The notes: generated by a model not told the origin, from the sequence alone. DNA of 64,000 bases from Pseudomonas costantinii (GCF_001870435.1 NZ_MDDR01000015.1:23305-87304), one strand, 5' to 3'; counted from the stretch's first letter, positions 53,609 to 63,574 are shown. Translations and numbers: made by a program.

Positions 53609-55014
53609 TGTTTGGCAGCACGCTGTGGCTGACCGTGGCGACGCTCGCCGGGCTGGTGGCCGGCTTTGCCCGCGAGTGGCTGCTGGTGGCGGCCTGGGGC
53701 GCGGGCAGTCGCAGCGATGGGTTTCTGGTCGCCGTGTTTCTGCCCGAAGCCTTGCGCATGACCCTGGCCGCAGGCCTGCTCGCGGCCGCAGCCCTGCCCC
53801 TCTATCAACAACGCGACCCACAACGCCAACAAGCATGGTTGGCCAGCCTGTCGCCGCGCCTGCTCGGCGTGGGCCTGGCGCTCTATGCGTTGCTGGCGCT
53901 AGGCGCGCCGCTGTGGGTGCGGCTGATCGGCCCGGGCCTGGATCCCGCCGCCCAGGCCCAGGCGACTGAAAACCTGCGCTGGCTCGCCGCGTGCGCGCCG
54001 GGGTTGGTGATGCACAGCTTGTTCAGTATTCCACTGCAGGCTCGCCAGCGCTTTGTGCTGCCGGGCCTGGGCTCGCTGTTGTTCAACCTGCCGCCGGTGC
54101 TGTACCTGTTTAGCCGTGGGACCTCCAGCGACAGCGCCGAACTGGCGATGAGCTTTTTTGCCGGCAGCGTCCTGATGTGCTTGCCGCTGCTGGTGCCGGT
54201 CTGGTCCTTCGGCTGGCGCCCCTGGCAGGTCAGGGGCGATGCATCGGCCGGGCGCGAATTACTCGCTCGCATCGGCCCGCTATTGGCCAGTAACGTCGCC
54301 AGCCAGGGCTTGGCGTTACTCGAGCGGTTGATCGCCAGTTACTTGGGAGAAGGTGCGGTCACCTGGGTCAACCTCGCACGCAAACTGATCAATTTGCCGT
54401 TGATTGCGCTGATGAGCCTCAACCAGGTGCTACTGGGGTTGATGAGCGGCGAACAAGGCCAACAACGCCTGGCCCTGCTGCGCCGAGGCCTGGACGCCGC
54501 CACCCTGCTGAGCCTGCCCGCCGCCCTCGGGCTGATCGGCGCCAGCCCGGTGTTGATTCATCTGCTGATGCCGGCGCAAAGTGCCGACGGCCCGTTGCCC
54601 GCGCTGCTCGGCTGGTTCGCCACACCGCTGGTATTCGGCGCCTGGAACGCCATGCTCGCACGCTACGCCTACGCCAGCGGTGACACACGCCTGCCCCTGC
54701 GGTGCGAACTGCTGGGCAGCGTGATCAACGCCGCATTATTGGTGTTGCTGCCGTACTTTTTTGGCCTGCCGGGTATCGCACTGGCAGCATTGGGCGGGGT
54801 CATCGTCACCAACCTGCTGCTGATGCAACGTCAGCAGTTGCTGGGGCAGCTGGGCTGGCCATTGCAATGGGGGCTGAGCGTGGTATTGCTGGGCTTCGCG
54901 GCACTCATATTGCACCCGCTGCACAATGATGGCTGGCAACTGGGTTTGAGTACCCTGACTGGAGCGCTGGTATTGGGCGGGTTGGCCTGGTGGTTCAAGC
55001 CGTGGAAACAGTGA
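53608..55014 (+). CDS. pslK: PslK, MviN/MurJ-like flippase
   Basis: A 468-residue polytopic protein (about 12-14 segments) of the MurJ/MviN superfamily. Characteristic stretches are REWLLVAAWGAGSRSDGFLVAVFLPEALRMTLAAGLLAAAALPL at the start, and LARKLINLPLIALMSLNQVLLGLMS in the middle. It should flip the lipid-linked Psl repeat across the inner membrane. It starts at the TAATG overlap with the acetyltransferase. It is the last psl gene here; pslL and pslM-O are not present. Confidence 0.88.
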   Translation: MFGSTLWLTVATLAGLVAGFAREWLLVAAWGAGSRSDGFLVAVFLPEALRMTLAAGLLAAAALPLYQQRDPQRQQAWLASLSPRLLGVGLALYALLALGAPLWVRLIGPGLDPAAQAQATENLRWLAACAPGLVMHSLFSIPLQARQRFVLPGLGSLLFNLPPVLYLFSRGTSSDSAELAMSFFAGSVLMCLPLLVPVWSFGWRPWQVRGDASAGRELLARIGPLLASNVASQGLALLERLIASYLGEGAVTWVNLARKLINLPLIALMSLNQVLLGLMSGEQGQQRLALLRRGLDAATLLSLPAALGLIGASPVLIHLLMPAQSADGPLPALLGWFATPLVFGAWNAMLARYAYASGDTRLPLRCELLGSVINAALLVLLPYFFGLPGIALAALGGVIVTNLLLMQRQQLLGQLGWPLQWGLSVVLLGFAALILHPLHNDGWQLGLSTLTGALVLGGLAWWFKPWKQ

Positions 55015-55037
55015 GGTCTGTAAACCCAGGGGTTATC

Positions 55038-55070
55038 GCTGCGGGAGCCGGCAAGCCAGCTCCTGCGCGG
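55038..55070. repeat. REP-type palindrome
   Basis: GGGAGC-CGGCAAGCCA-GCTCCT forms a short hairpin in the 58-bp gap between convergent pslK and the DUF4174 gene. The GGGAGCcGGCaaGCC wording is that of the common Pseudomonas REP element. Confidence 0.7.
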
Positions 55071-55072
55071 GC

Positions 55073-55645
55073 TCAATCATCCAGTTGTTGAGCAGCAGCA
55101 GCCGGCTTGGTTGTCTTGCCCGCTTTAGCCGCGCCCTTGCTGGGAGCAGGCTCTGGAGCAACAGGCGCTGCGGTCTCTTTTTCGGCCGTAGGCAGCGTGT
55201 CGACAACACCAAAGAATTCCTTCAGATCAAGCGTGTCCGGTGGCACGGTCTTCTCGAGTTTCTTCTCGCCATCCTTGCCGACCAGAATCACTTTGGTGCC
55301 ACTACCGGCGCCCAGTTTGAGGGCACGGATCAGCGCATTGGTTTCAGGTGGCGTGAGCTTCTTGTTGTCTTTCGCGTCTTTGGCGAACTTCTCCCCTTCC
55401 GCACCGATACTGCCGAACTTCACGGTGTAGAACACCATGTTACGTTCTTCAAAAGACTGCTTGTTGGCAGGCTCGTCCAGTTGCTTCTTGAGAGTCGCCA
55501 ATGCTTCATTGCCGGAATCAAGTTCCACGACCACCAGCGGGCGGGACTTGCCAAAGTCTTGCTTGAGCGGGTTGATATCCTCAGCGGCCAACAGCGGCCC
55601 CGTAAAAGCCATCAAGGTAGCCAGGGTCAGCGACCGGATGAGCAT
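55073..55645 (-). CDS. exported DUF4174-domain protein
   Basis: A 190-residue secreted protein. Signal peptide about 1-20 (MLIRSLTLATLMAFTGPLLA), then a thioredoxin-like DUF4174 domain (PLKQDFGKSRPLVVVELDSGN ... TKVILVGKDGEKKLEKTVPPDTLDLKEFFGVVDTLP). The tail is Ala/Pro/Lys-rich. No CxxC, so it is probably not a redox enzyme. Strong AAAGGAGG site before the ATG at 55645. Function unknown. Confidence 0.8.
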   Translation of the reverse strand: MLIRSLTLATLMAFTGPLLAAEDINPLKQDFGKSRPLVVVELDSGNEALATLKKQLDEPANKQSFEERNMVFYTVKFGSIGAEGEKFAKDAKDNKKLTPPETNALIRALKLGAGSGTKVILVGKDGEKKLEKTVPPDTLDLKEFFGVVDTLPTAEKETAAPVAPEPAPSKGAAKAGKTTKPAAAAQQLDD

Positions 55646-55810
55646 GCGCACCTCCTTTGAATTCCATGCAGGGTTCTTGAGTTTCATGTGTGCGACAGTC
55701 AAATTCAAGGATGATTCCTACACCACGTTAAGAAAGCGTAGGCCAGGACGCCCGCTACGCAAGGGGTTCGGTAGGTTCAACCGTCATTGTTTCTTCTGAT
55801 TGCGGAAACA

Positions 55811-56443
55811 TTACGAGACCTCCCACTCCGGCCAATGCCTGGCAAACACGGGCGCCACAACAGGATCGGTATCCACCTGCACCAAGGTCTGGGCAAAGCC
55901 TGGAGCCAAGGCGCTCAGCACCTCCCGCGCATCGTCCCAACGCGACACTGCCGCCGCCATGATGCCCAGTGCATTCGGCGCATTGTTCGAGGCGAACAAC
56001 TGGTCGGCAAACTGATCGGCGAAGACCACCCAGGCCTGATGCAGATAACGACGGGTGCCGGTGACCAATTGCGCCTGCACCGCCTCATCGGCGTTGCCCA
56101 GCCAACGTTGCGGATAGTCGATGATGCCGATCGCCGAGTAGCAATTGGCAGCGATGTACAACAGGCCTCGCAGGATCTGCGCGCGGTTGCCGGCCAGTAG
56201 ATCGGAGGCAGGAAACTCCAGGCCCAGGTGGATCAGGATGGCGGCGCTTTCGGTCAGCACCTGGCCATCGGGCGTCACCAGGGTGGGGATCTGTTTGAGC
56301 GGGTTAATGCGTGCCAGGGCTTCGCTGCCCTCGCCGTCTTGCCAGGAACTGGCATCCACCCGATGCCACGGCACCGCGCAGCGCTGCAGGGCAATTTCGA
56401 TCATGCAGGAGCCGGACTCATCAATGCCGTAAAGCGTGTACAT
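55811..56443 (-). CDS. glutathione S-transferase
   Basis: A 210-residue GST-fold protein. The N-terminal thioredoxin-like half (MYTLYGIDESGSCMIEIALQRC ... INPLKQIPTLVTPDGQVLTESAAILIHL) has the cis-Pro and the ESA glutathione-contact motif. The C-terminal half is all-alpha. A strong AAGGAGGAAAG site precedes the ATG. Substrate unknown. It is downstream of the GNAT gene on the same strand, 12 bp apart. Confidence 0.88.
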   Translation of the reverse strand: MYTLYGIDESGSCMIEIALQRCAVPWHRVDASSWQDGEGSEALARINPLKQIPTLVTPDGQVLTESAAILIHLGLEFPASDLLAGNRAQILRGLLYIAANCYSAIGIIDYPQRWLGNADEAVQAQLVTGTRRYLHQAWVVFADQFADQLFASNNAPNALGIMAAAVSRWDDAREVLSALAPGFAQTLVQVDTDPVVAPVFARHWPEWEVS

Positions 56444-56455
56444 GGGCTTTCCTCC

Positions 56456-57040
56456 TTATCGCAGCAGTTTGGCCTGCAAGTTGGCCTTCACTTGCGGCCA
56501 TTCCGAATCGATGATGCTGAAGCGCACCGAGTTGCGCTTGCGCCCGTCGGGCATGATGCGTTCGTGGCGCACGATGCCTTCTTGCACGGCACCGAGGCGC
56601 AGGATCGCAGCGCGAGATTTTTCGTTGAGTTCGTCGGTGGTGAATTGCACCCGCACGCAGTCGAGGACTTCGAAGGCGTAGGTCAGCAGCAACAGTTTGG
56701 CTTCGGTGTTGACTGCAGATTTTTGCGTCGATTGCGCCAGGAAAGTGTGGCCGATTTCGAGCTTGCGATTGACCCGGTCGACCTTCCAGAAGCGCGTGCT
56801 ACCAACCACCTGGCCGCTGTCCCGTCGCACGATGGCGAACGGAATCATGGTGCCGGCTTCACGCCCTGAGAGGGCGATGTCGAGGTATTTGTCGACAGTT
56901 TCGGGGCCAGGCACGTGGGTGACTTTGAGGTTCCATAGCTCACCGTCGGCGGCGGCCTCGACCAGAGCGGCCGCATGTTCACGCTGCAGAGGCTGGAGTT
57001 CGACCGTGGTACCGGTCAGGGTAATGGGGAGTTGGGTCAT
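56456..57040 (-). CDS. GNAT N-acetyltransferase, RimJ/RimL-like
   Basis: A 194-residue acetyltransferase. It has the RimJ/RimL-like layout: an N-terminal strand (TLTGTTVELQPLQREHAAAL), the core VGSTRFWKVDRVNRKLEIGHTFL, the acetyl-CoA region with KLLLLTYAFEVLDCVRVQF, and NEKSRAAILRLGAVQEGIVRHERIMPDGRKRN. The latter stretch is typical of YdaF-type GNATs. The ribosome site is weak. Target molecule unknown. Confidence 0.88.
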   Translation of the reverse strand: MTQLPITLTGTTVELQPLQREHAAALVEAAADGELWNLKVTHVPGPETVDKYLDIALSGREAGTMIPFAIVRRDSGQVVGSTRFWKVDRVNRKLEIGHTFLAQSTQKSAVNTEAKLLLLTYAFEVLDCVRVQFTTDELNEKSRAAILRLGAVQEGIVRHERIMPDGRKRNSVRFSIIDSEWPQVKANLQAKLLR

Positions 57041-57112
57041 GGAGAGCAGCGCCGTCTGGGGTCATCATGAGAGAGCAAGAGTGCAGGCTCTGACTATGCC
57101 TCGGCAAGCGTT

Positions 57113-59470
57113 TTAGAACAGGCCCATTTGCCCGCCGACCAGGGTAGCGAAATCGTCATTCACGAACGGCAGAATCGCATCGGCCACCGGCTGCAATTGC
57201 CGAGTGACGTAGTGGTCGTAGTCGATCGGCGCCTGTCTCACCTCCAACGGTTCGGGACCGTTAACGGTGATCACGTAGCTGATCCAGCCGCCGCGCTGAT
57301 ACTGACGCGGGCGACCCAGGCGGTCGTTGTACTCATCTGCCAGGCGTGCCGCGCGCACATGAGGCGGGACATTGCGTTCGTAGTCGCCCAATTGGCGGCG
57401 CAGTCGCTTACGGTAGATCAGCAGCTCGTCGAGTTCGCCGCTCAATGTGCGGCGTACGTAGTCGCGTATGTAGTCCTGATGCGGCTGACGGTGAAAGATG
57501 CGCTGATAGAGTTCCTGCTGGAATTGCCGAGCCAGGGGCGACCAGTCGCTGCGTACGGTTTCCAGGCCTTTGTAGACCATTTCTTCGCGGCCATCGCCAC
57601 GGACGACCAGGCCGGCGTAACGCTTTTTACTGCCCTCCTCCGCACCGCGAATGGTCGGCATCAGGAAGCGGCTGAAGTGCGTTTCGTATTGCAGTTCCAA
57701 AGCACTTTGCAGGCCAAACTCGTTGAGCAAATGCGCACGCCACCAGTCGTTGACATGTTGCACCAGCGCCTGGCCGATGCGGCTGGCATCCTCCTGGGAG
57801 TGTGCACTGCCGAGCCAGACGAAAGTGGAGTCGGTGTCGCCGTAAATCACCTCATAACCCTTGGCCTCAACCAGCTCACGGGTTTGGCGCATGATCTGAT
57901 GCCCACGCAGAGTGATCGAGGACGCCAGCCGGGTGTCGAAGAACCGACAACCACTGGAACCGAGTACACCGTAGAAGGCGTTCATGATGATTTTCAGGGC
58001 TTGGGACAGCGGCGCGTTGTGTTCGCGCTTGGCGGCTTCACGGCCTTCGGAGACGCGGGTGACGATGGATGGCAGGCAATGCCGGGTTCGAGAGAAGCGC
58101 GCACCGCGAAAGCCTTCCACCGACACGCTGTCATCGGGGTGTTTGAGGCCTTCGATCAGGCCCACCGGGTCAATCAGGAAACTGCGGATGATTGACGGGT
58201 AAAGGCTTTTGTAATCCAGCACCAACACCGATTCGTAGAGACCTGGGCGTGAATCCATGACGAAGCCACCGGGGCTGGCCTGGGGCGGTTTGTCTCCCAG
58301 GTTCGGCGCGACGAAGCCTTGGCGGTGCATCAATGGCATGTACAAGTGGGTGAAGGCCGCAACGGAGCCGCCATTGCGATCAGCCGGCAGCCCGGTGACG
58401 CTGGCCCGCTCCAGCAAAAACTTGAGCAGGTCGGTCTTCTCGAAAATCCGCGTGACCAGCTCGCAGTCCTTGAGGTTGTAGCGCGCCAGGGCGGGCTTGT
58501 CCTCGGCGAACATGCGGTTGATTTCGTCCATGCGCTGGTACGGCGTGGAGATGTCCTTGCCTTCGCCGAGCAAGGTCTGCGCGACGTTTTCCAAGCTGAA
58601 GGATTCAAAGCTCCAAGTAGCCGAACGCAGGGCTTCGATACCATCAATGATCAGCCGCCCCGCCGCCGCCGCAAAGTAATGATTGCGGCTGCCGTGCTCA
58701 CGCCAAGCCATGGCTTCACCGCCACGGCCCAACAGCAGCGGCACGTTGAGGCGTTGCGCATGTTCGTGCAATACACGCAGGTCGAACTGCACCAGGTTCC
58801 AGCCGATGATCGCATCGGGGTCATGGGTGGCGAGCCACTGGTTTAGGCGTTCGAGCAGTTGGGCGCGGGTGTCGCAGTAGTCGAGCTTGAAGTCGACTGC
58901 GTCGGTCTTGTTTGGTGGACCGAGCATGTACACCTGGCGCTCGCCACAGCCTTCGAGGGCAATGGAATAGAGATCGCCTTGGGCGGTGGTCTCGATGTCG
59001 AGGGACACCAGTTTCAGCGGCGGGCGATAGTCCGGCGCAGGTTTCATTTGGGCGTCGAGCAGCGTGCCACTGGCGTCGGGCGTGCCGCCAAACCACACGG
59101 GAGCCGTGATAAAACGCTCCATCATGTAGCGCTCGGGCGGGCGCACATCGCCTTCATAGACATCAACGCCGGCGGCGCGCAGGCGTTTTTCCAGGTCCAT
59201 CAGTTGGCGATGTTGGCGGGTGTAGAGGCCCAGGACCGGACGGTGATGGAAATCGCACAGCTGCAGCGGGCGCAACTCAATATCGCGCTCGCCCTTGAGC
59301 AGCCAATCCAATGGCTTGCGATAGGCCTCGGGAATAAACATCACCGAGGTTTGCACAGGTAGCCGGATACACCGGGGGCCAAGGTCTGTAGCCAACCAGA
59401 AACTGACCTCCGTACCCGCCGGGGTGTCGCGCCAATGCCGGGTCAGGACGAAACCCTGCTGTAAATCCAC
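57113..59470 (-). CDS. polB: DNA polymerase II
   Basis: A 785-residue family B polymerase. 3'-5' exonuclease motifs ([29 protein letters not shown]) precede the polymerase motifs: [13 protein letters not shown] (motif A), [18 protein letters not shown] (motif B) and YGDTDST (motif C). Length and order match E. coli Pol II, which restarts replication at lesions. It starts with GTG at 59470 after GAGGT. E. coli polB is SOS-induced, but no clear LexA box was seen upstream here. Confidence 0.95.
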   Translation of the reverse strand: MDLQQGFVLTRHWRDTPAGTEVSFWLATDLGPRCIRLPVQTSVMFIPEAYRKPLDWLLKGERDIELRPLQLCDFHHRPVLGLYTRQHRQLMDLEKRLRAAGVDVYEGDVRPPERYMMERFITAPVWFGGTPDASGTLLDAQMKPAPDYRPPLKLVSLDIETTAQGDLYSIALEGCGERQVYMLGPPNKTDAVDFKLDYCDTRAQLLERLNQWLATHDPDAIIGWNLVQFDLRVLHEHAQRLNVPLLLGRGGEAMAWREHGSRNHYFAAAAGRLIIDGIEALRSATWSFESFSLENVAQTLLGEGKDISTPYQRMDEINRMFAEDKPALARYNLKDCELVTRIFEKTDLLKFLLERASVTGLPADRNGGSVAAFTHLYMPLMHRQGFVAPNLGDKPPQASPGGFVMDSRPGLYESVLVLDYKSLYPSIIRSFLIDPVGLIEGLKHPDDSVSVEGFRGARFSRTRHCLPSIVTRVSEGREAAKREHNAPLSQALKIIMNAFYGVLGSSGCRFFDTRLASSITLRGHQIMRQTRELVEAKGYEVIYGDTDSTFVWLGSAHSQEDASRIGQALVQHVNDWWRAHLLNEFGLQSALELQYETHFSRFLMPTIRGAEEGSKKRYAGLVVRGDGREEMVYKGLETVRSDWSPLARQFQQELYQRIFHRQPHQDYIRDYVRRTLSGELDELLIYRKRLRRQLGDYERNVPPHVRAARLADEYNDRLGRPRQYQRGGWISYVITVNGPEPLEVRQAPIDYDHYVTRQLQPVADAILPFVNDDFATLVGGQMGLF

Positions 59471-59648
59471 CGTACCGCACCTCAGGAATCGCTTTCAGGG
59501 TGCGATTCTACTCGGCATCCAGCCAAACGCAGCAGGTTAACGTGTAATCCAACCACATAGGCGCTCCGCTCCTCATCGGGTCAGCGCATTTGCGCATCGC
59601 TGGCTCGCCACTAGACTCAGTGGCTTCACTCACAAGGAAGTCTCATCG

Positions 59649-60236
59649 ATGAATGTATCTCGCTCCCTGCGTCAGGCTATCGTCCTGGCCGCGCTCCTGT
59701 CTGCCGGCAACCTTACCGCCTACGCTGCCGAAATCCCGCTGTCCAAATCCCTTGAGGCCGATGAAGTGACCACCAAGGTGCTGTCGGTAGATGCCGCCAA
59801 TCACCAAGTGGTGCTTGCAGGTGCCCAGGGTAATCCTGTGCATGTGCAGCTCAGCGATGAAGCCAAGGACTTGGGCAACCTCAAGGTTGGCGACCAGGTG
59901 AAGGTGCTGACCACCCACTCTGTCGCCGCTGTGCTCGATACCGACGTGGACAAAAGTCCCCCGGACGCCAGCGAAAAAACCGGTGTGATTCGCGCCACTG
60001 CCGATAATCCGAACCCCGGTGGTGCTGCCTTCCGCCAGGTGCAGGTGCAATTGAAGATCACCCATATCGACCTGAAGAAAAACCAGGTCACCCTGGAAAA
60101 CCCAACCGGCGCCAAGAAAGTGCTGGACGTTGAAAAACCGGAGATCCGTGCCGGGCTCAAAGACCTCAAGGTTGGGCAGAGTGTACTGGTGACCTTTACC
60201 GATACGCTGGAAATCACCACGGCTCACGAAGGCTGA
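59649..60236 (+). CDS. exported protein of unknown function
   Basis: A 195-residue periplasmic protein with a clear signal peptide (MNVSRSLRQAIVLAALLSAGNLTAYAAE). The mature part has two similar beta-rich halves: VLSVDAANHQVVLAGAQGNP and ITHIDLKKNQVTLENPTGAK, each followed by a VGDQVKV or VGQSVLV stretch. This resembles small OB-like repeat proteins. No family name could be given. AAGGAAGT site before the ATG. A hairpin follows the stop. Confidence 0.8.
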   Translation: MNVSRSLRQAIVLAALLSAGNLTAYAAEIPLSKSLEADEVTTKVLSVDAANHQVVLAGAQGNPVHVQLSDEAKDLGNLKVGDQVKVLTTHSVAAVLDTDVDKSPPDASEKTGVIRATADNPNPGGAAFRQVQVQLKITHIDLKKNQVTLENPTGAKKVLDVEKPEIRAGLKDLKVGQSVLVTFTDTLEITTAHEG

Positions 60237-60247
60237 CAGCAGTGAGG

Positions 60248-60273
60248 ACGGGCATCAACAATGATGCCCGTTT
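60248..60273. terminator. hairpin between convergent genes
   Basis: ACGGGCATCA (60248-60257) pairs perfectly with TGATGCCCGT (60262-60271) around AACA-type loop, then TTT. It lies 11 bp after the plus-strand stop and 4 bp before the minus-strand stop, so it can end both transcripts. Confidence 0.7.
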
Positions 60274-60276
60274 GGG

Positions 60277-60744
60277 TCAGGCTCGACGGGCCTGGCTCAG
60301 ATAGGTTTCGATGTTGTTCATTTGATCATCCCACCCACGGGAATTCATCTTGAAGGCTTTCTGGCGGCGAGCCTCGGGGACTGCATCAAAACCGGACTCG
60401 ACTACCCGCAGCAGAATACCCGGCGCGCGATCTTCAACGATGAACTCCACCAGAGTCGGCGTTTCCTTGTCGTAGTCGACGCCCTTCTCGACCGCATAAG
60501 GATGCCACCTGAAAGAGAACAGCATTTGCGGCAAGACGCGTTCGATCTTGGCCTTCCAGACCACATGTTCGTAGCCGGGGTAAGTAATCGGCGCCTCGAT
60601 GATTTCCCCAGAGACAAACGTTTTGCCCTTGAGAGCGATGCCGAACCAACTGCCGAACTGCTCGGCGTCTGTCAGTGCGTCCCAGACCTGTTTGCGTGAA
60701 GCATTGAGCAGGACTTTTCGTTCGATGCGATCTAATACGTGCAT
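60277..60744 (-). CDS. SRPBCC/AHSA1-family protein
   Basis: A 155-residue START/AHSA1-like protein. RIERKVLLNASRKQVWDALTDAEQFGSWFGI is the characteristic opening. FRWHPYAVEKGVDYDKETPTLVEFIVEDRAPG forms the beta sheet, and the C-terminal helix covers GWDDQMNNIETYLSQARRA. These proteins bind hydrophobic ligands in an open cavity and have no fixed catalytic site. A very strong GGAGGAGGT site precedes the ATG. Divergent from the GFA gene. Confidence 0.88.
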   Translation of the reverse strand: MHVLDRIERKVLLNASRKQVWDALTDAEQFGSWFGIALKGKTFVSGEIIEAPITYPGYEHVVWKAKIERVLPQMLFSFRWHPYAVEKGVDYDKETPTLVEFIVEDRAPGILLRVVESGFDAVPEARRQKAFKMNSRGWDDQMNNIETYLSQARRA

Positions 60745-60839
60745 AAGTCACCTCCTCCATTGACACTAGGCGACATCGACCAATGCGCAACCTTGGGTTG
60801 TGCGCGATGATGACCCCGTCCTTGACCAGGCAATATGTT

Positions 60840-61241
60840 ATGACCGAGCCACTGAATGGAAGTTGCTTCTGCAAAGGCGTGCGCTATCAAGTGGACAGCC
60901 TGGATATGCCTATCAGCCACTGCCACTGCGACAGCTGCCGCAAAGTGCATGCAGCGGCGTTCGTGGCCACGGCCGGCGTAATGCGCGAGCACTTTCGCTG
61001 GACCCAGGGTGAGGCGCTGTTGTCGTCCTTTGAATCTTCGCCAGGCAAATTCAGGCATTTCTGCTCGCGTTGCGGCTCACATCTGATAGCGGAGCGTGGG
61101 CATCAGCCGCATGTGATTGTGCGAGTGGCGACGCTGGATGATGATCCGGGCGTCAGGCCCACTTCGCACATCTGGACGGCCCATGATGTGCCGTGGCTGG
61201 CTCATGAGGGCGTGGAGCAATGGGAAGAGTGGAAGGCCTGA
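60840..61241 (+). CDS. GFA-family (glutathione-dependent formaldehyde-activating-like) protein
   Basis: A 133-residue zinc protein. Cysteine ligands are in place: SCFCKGVRYQV, SHCHCDSCRKVHAAAFVA and HFCSRCGSHL. Such proteins are annotated as formaldehyde-glutathione adduct formers, but most members are of unproven activity. In-frame starts at 60783 and 60810 are possible; the ATG at 60840 opens directly on the domain (MTEPLNGSCFCKG) and was chosen. Confidence 0.85.
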   Translation: MTEPLNGSCFCKGVRYQVDSLDMPISHCHCDSCRKVHAAAFVATAGVMREHFRWTQGEALLSSFESSPGKFRHFCSRCGSHLIAERGHQPHVIVRVATLDDDPGVRPTSHIWTAHDVPWLAHEGVEQWEEWKA

Positions 61242-61242
61242 T

Positions 61243-63135
61243 TTAAACGTGCGGATCGCCTGGCGCTTTGGCCGGCGTCGCATATTGCGGCTTCAGGTGA
61301 CCTTCCTGGTCGAGTAACCAGGCGTCCATTATCTGCCGAACCACAGGGCCTGCTACACGGCCACCGGCCTCACCGTTTTCGATCATCACCGAAATCACGA
61401 TCGTCGGATGTTCAGCCGGCGCGAAGCCGACGAACAAGGCGTTATCACGATGGCGCTCCAGGGTCTTGTTACGGTTGTAACGCTCACCCTGCTTGATCGC
61501 GACCACCTGCGCCGTACCACTCTTGCCGGCAATCCGATATTGAGCGCCGAGCGCCGCTGCACGGGCAATACCGCGTGGGTCATGCATCACCAGTTGCATA
61601 CCGTGGTTGACCTGCTCCCAATCACGCGGGTCCTTGAGGACCACGTTGGGCATTGGGTGTTCATCCACAGGTGGCACGCCGTTGATGGTCTTGGCCAGAT
61701 GCGGCCGGTTCCACACGCCTTTGTTGGCAATCAACGCCGTAGCCTGAGCCAACTGCAGCGGCGTTACCTGCATGTAGCCCTGGCCGATACCGAGGATAAC
61801 TGTTTCGCCCGGGAACCAGGGCTGGCGTCGTGTCGCGCGCTTCCAGGCCTGAGATGGCATCAGGCCAGCCGACTCCTCGAACATGTCGAGCGAGACTTTC
61901 TGGCCGAGACCGAATTCGGCCAGGTAGTCGTGCAAGCGGTCGATGCCGAGCTTGTGAGCAAGGTCGTAAAAGTAGGTGTCGTTGGATCGCATGATGGCTG
62001 CGTCCATGTCCACCCAGCCATCGCCGCTGTGGTTCCAGTTGCGATATTTGTGGTCAAAGTCGGGCAACTGGTAGTAACCAGGATCGAACACACGGGTTTG
62101 AGCGGTCACTACGCCACTGTCGAGGCCAGCGATGGCCACTTCCGGTTTGATCGTCGAACCGGGCGCATAGAGCCCACGCAGTACGCGGTTGAACAGCGGA
62201 CGGTCGATGGAATCGTGCAGCGCAGCGTATTCCTTGAAGCTGATGCCGGTGACGAACAGGTTCGGGTCGAAACTCGGCTTACTGACCATGGCCAGCACTT
62301 CGCCGGTTTGCGGGTCGAGCGCCACCACCGAGCCACGGCGGTCGCCCAAGGCCTCTTCCGCGGCTTCCTGGAGTTTGACATCGAGGCTCAGGACGATATT
62401 TTTGCCAGGGATCGGGTCTGTGTGCTTGAGCACGCGCAGCACGCGCCCCTGGGCATTGGTCTCGACCTCTTCATAACCGACGTGGCCGTGCAGTTCGGAC
62501 TCGTAGAAACGCTCGATACCGGTCTTGCCAATGGACTGGGTACCGCGGTACTCCACCGAATCGAGGGCCTTGGATTCTTTTTCGTTGATTCGACCGACGT
62601 AGCCGATCGAGTGCGCGAAGTGCGCGCCCAGCGGGTAATGGCGGACGAATTGTGGCTCGACGTCCACGCCTGGCAGGCGAAATTCGTTAACCGCCAAAAC
62701 GGCAATCTGTTCTTCGGTCAGCTCGTAAAACAGCGTGACGGGGACGAACGGGTGGCGGGCCTGCTTCAGCGCCTTGTCGAACACGGCCCGGTCTTCGGCG
62801 GGCAAGTGCAGCAGGTTGACGATGGCGTCCAGCTCGCCCTTGAGGTCAGTGGTGCGCTCGCGGGTGATGATCAGGTTGTAGCTCGGGCGGTTGTCAGCCA
62901 ACACCACGCCGTTGCGGTCATAGATCAACCCCCGGGTCGGCGTAATAGGCAGTACATGGACACGATTATTTTCAGAAATCGTGGAGTGATAGTCGAACTG
63001 CACCACCTGCAGGAAATACATGCGACCCACCAGGGCGCAAGTAATGCCGATCACCAACAGCGCGCAGGCGAGCAGCCGCTTGTTGACCAGACGGTTTTCG
63101 TTTTCGTGATCTTTGATCGGTATCGGTTCAGGCAT
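61243..63135 (-). CDS. mrdA: penicillin-binding protein 2 (peptidoglycan transpeptidase), orphan copy
   Basis: A 630-residue class B PBP. One N-terminal membrane segment (RLLACALLVIGITCALVGRMY), a pedestal domain (RGLIYDRNGVVLADNRPSYN) and the transpeptidase domain with Ser327-x-x-Lys330 (APGSTIK), Ser384-Asn-Asp (SND) and Lys538-Ser-Gly-Thr (KSGT). PBP2 cross-links lateral-wall peptidoglycan with RodA. No rodA, sltB or rlmH lies next to it, so this may be a second copy. ATG 63135 was chosen over an in-frame start at 63216 because it begins at the usual MPEPIPIKDHENE-type N-terminus; the ribosome site is weak. Confidence 0.9.
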   Translation of the reverse strand: MPEPIPIKDHENENRLVNKRLLACALLVIGITCALVGRMYFLQVVQFDYHSTISENNRVHVLPITPTRGLIYDRNGVVLADNRPSYNLIITRERTTDLKGELDAIVNLLHLPAEDRAVFDKALKQARHPFVPVTLFYELTEEQIAVLAVNEFRLPGVDVEPQFVRHYPLGAHFAHSIGYVGRINEKESKALDSVEYRGTQSIGKTGIERFYESELHGHVGYEEVETNAQGRVLRVLKHTDPIPGKNIVLSLDVKLQEAAEEALGDRRGSVVALDPQTGEVLAMVSKPSFDPNLFVTGISFKEYAALHDSIDRPLFNRVLRGLYAPGSTIKPEVAIAGLDSGVVTAQTRVFDPGYYQLPDFDHKYRNWNHSGDGWVDMDAAIMRSNDTYFYDLAHKLGIDRLHDYLAEFGLGQKVSLDMFEESAGLMPSQAWKRATRRQPWFPGETVILGIGQGYMQVTPLQLAQATALIANKGVWNRPHLAKTINGVPPVDEHPMPNVVLKDPRDWEQVNHGMQLVMHDPRGIARAAALGAQYRIAGKSGTAQVVAIKQGERYNRNKTLERHRDNALFVGFAPAEHPTIVISVMIENGEAGGRVAGPVVRQIMDAWLLDQEGHLKPQYATPAKAPGDPHV

Positions 63136-63264
63136 TTCTACAGCATCTCGTTGAAGAAGGTCGACGCCGCGTCCTGCGGGTGAAAGATCAATCTTTGTGA
63201 AAATGTGCTGCACCATACCAAAAATGCAGAAACACTTTGCATCGATTTCCCCAACGGCATGCTG

Positions 63265-63546
63265 TTTTGTCTGGAGAGAGCGGATTTAGGCCCCAGAAAA
63301 GCTTCCAAACCGGATGTGCCGTACTCCCGGCCAATACCTGAATGTTTAGGCGCGCGGCTCATGGGCCACGGTGTTGATCAGTACGCGGCCGATTTCGATG
63401 CGAGCGGCCAACGCTTTGGCTTTGCTGGATTCTGAAGACAGAATATAGGCTTGGAGACGCGATGCTCAGAGCTTCATCGTCGTCTTCGTAGATGATGATC
63501 GACAAAACCGGACCAAAGACTTCCTCAGGGCGATAGTCATTTGGTT
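63265..63546 (-). pseudogene. C-terminal fragment of an aldehyde dehydrogenase, frameshifted
   Basis: Read on the minus strand, the fragment begins DYRPEEVFGPVLSIIIYEDD then DEALSIA, the ALDH region around the EEIFGPV motif. After a frameshift it continues YILSSESSKAKALAARIEIG and RVLINTVAHEPRAP, and after loss of the usual FGGFK it reads KHSGIGREYGTSGLEAFLGP. The N-terminal two thirds, with the cofactor site and catalytic Cys, are absent. It is therefore a nonfunctional relic. Confidence 0.8.
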
Positions 63547-63574
63547 AGTGAGACGACTGAGGTCGGACTGCTTA

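Noticed and set aside
59471..59648. LexA/SOS box upstream of polB
   Set aside because: No CTG-N10-CAG arrangement was found upstream of the GTG start, although E. coli polB has one.
61408..63183. 591-codon open frame on the plus strand opposite mrdA
   Set aside because: It is antisense to a clear PBP2 with all catalytic motifs; long antisense frames are common in high-GC DNA. Similar shadows opposite the patatin, codA, pslB and pslE genes were also dropped.
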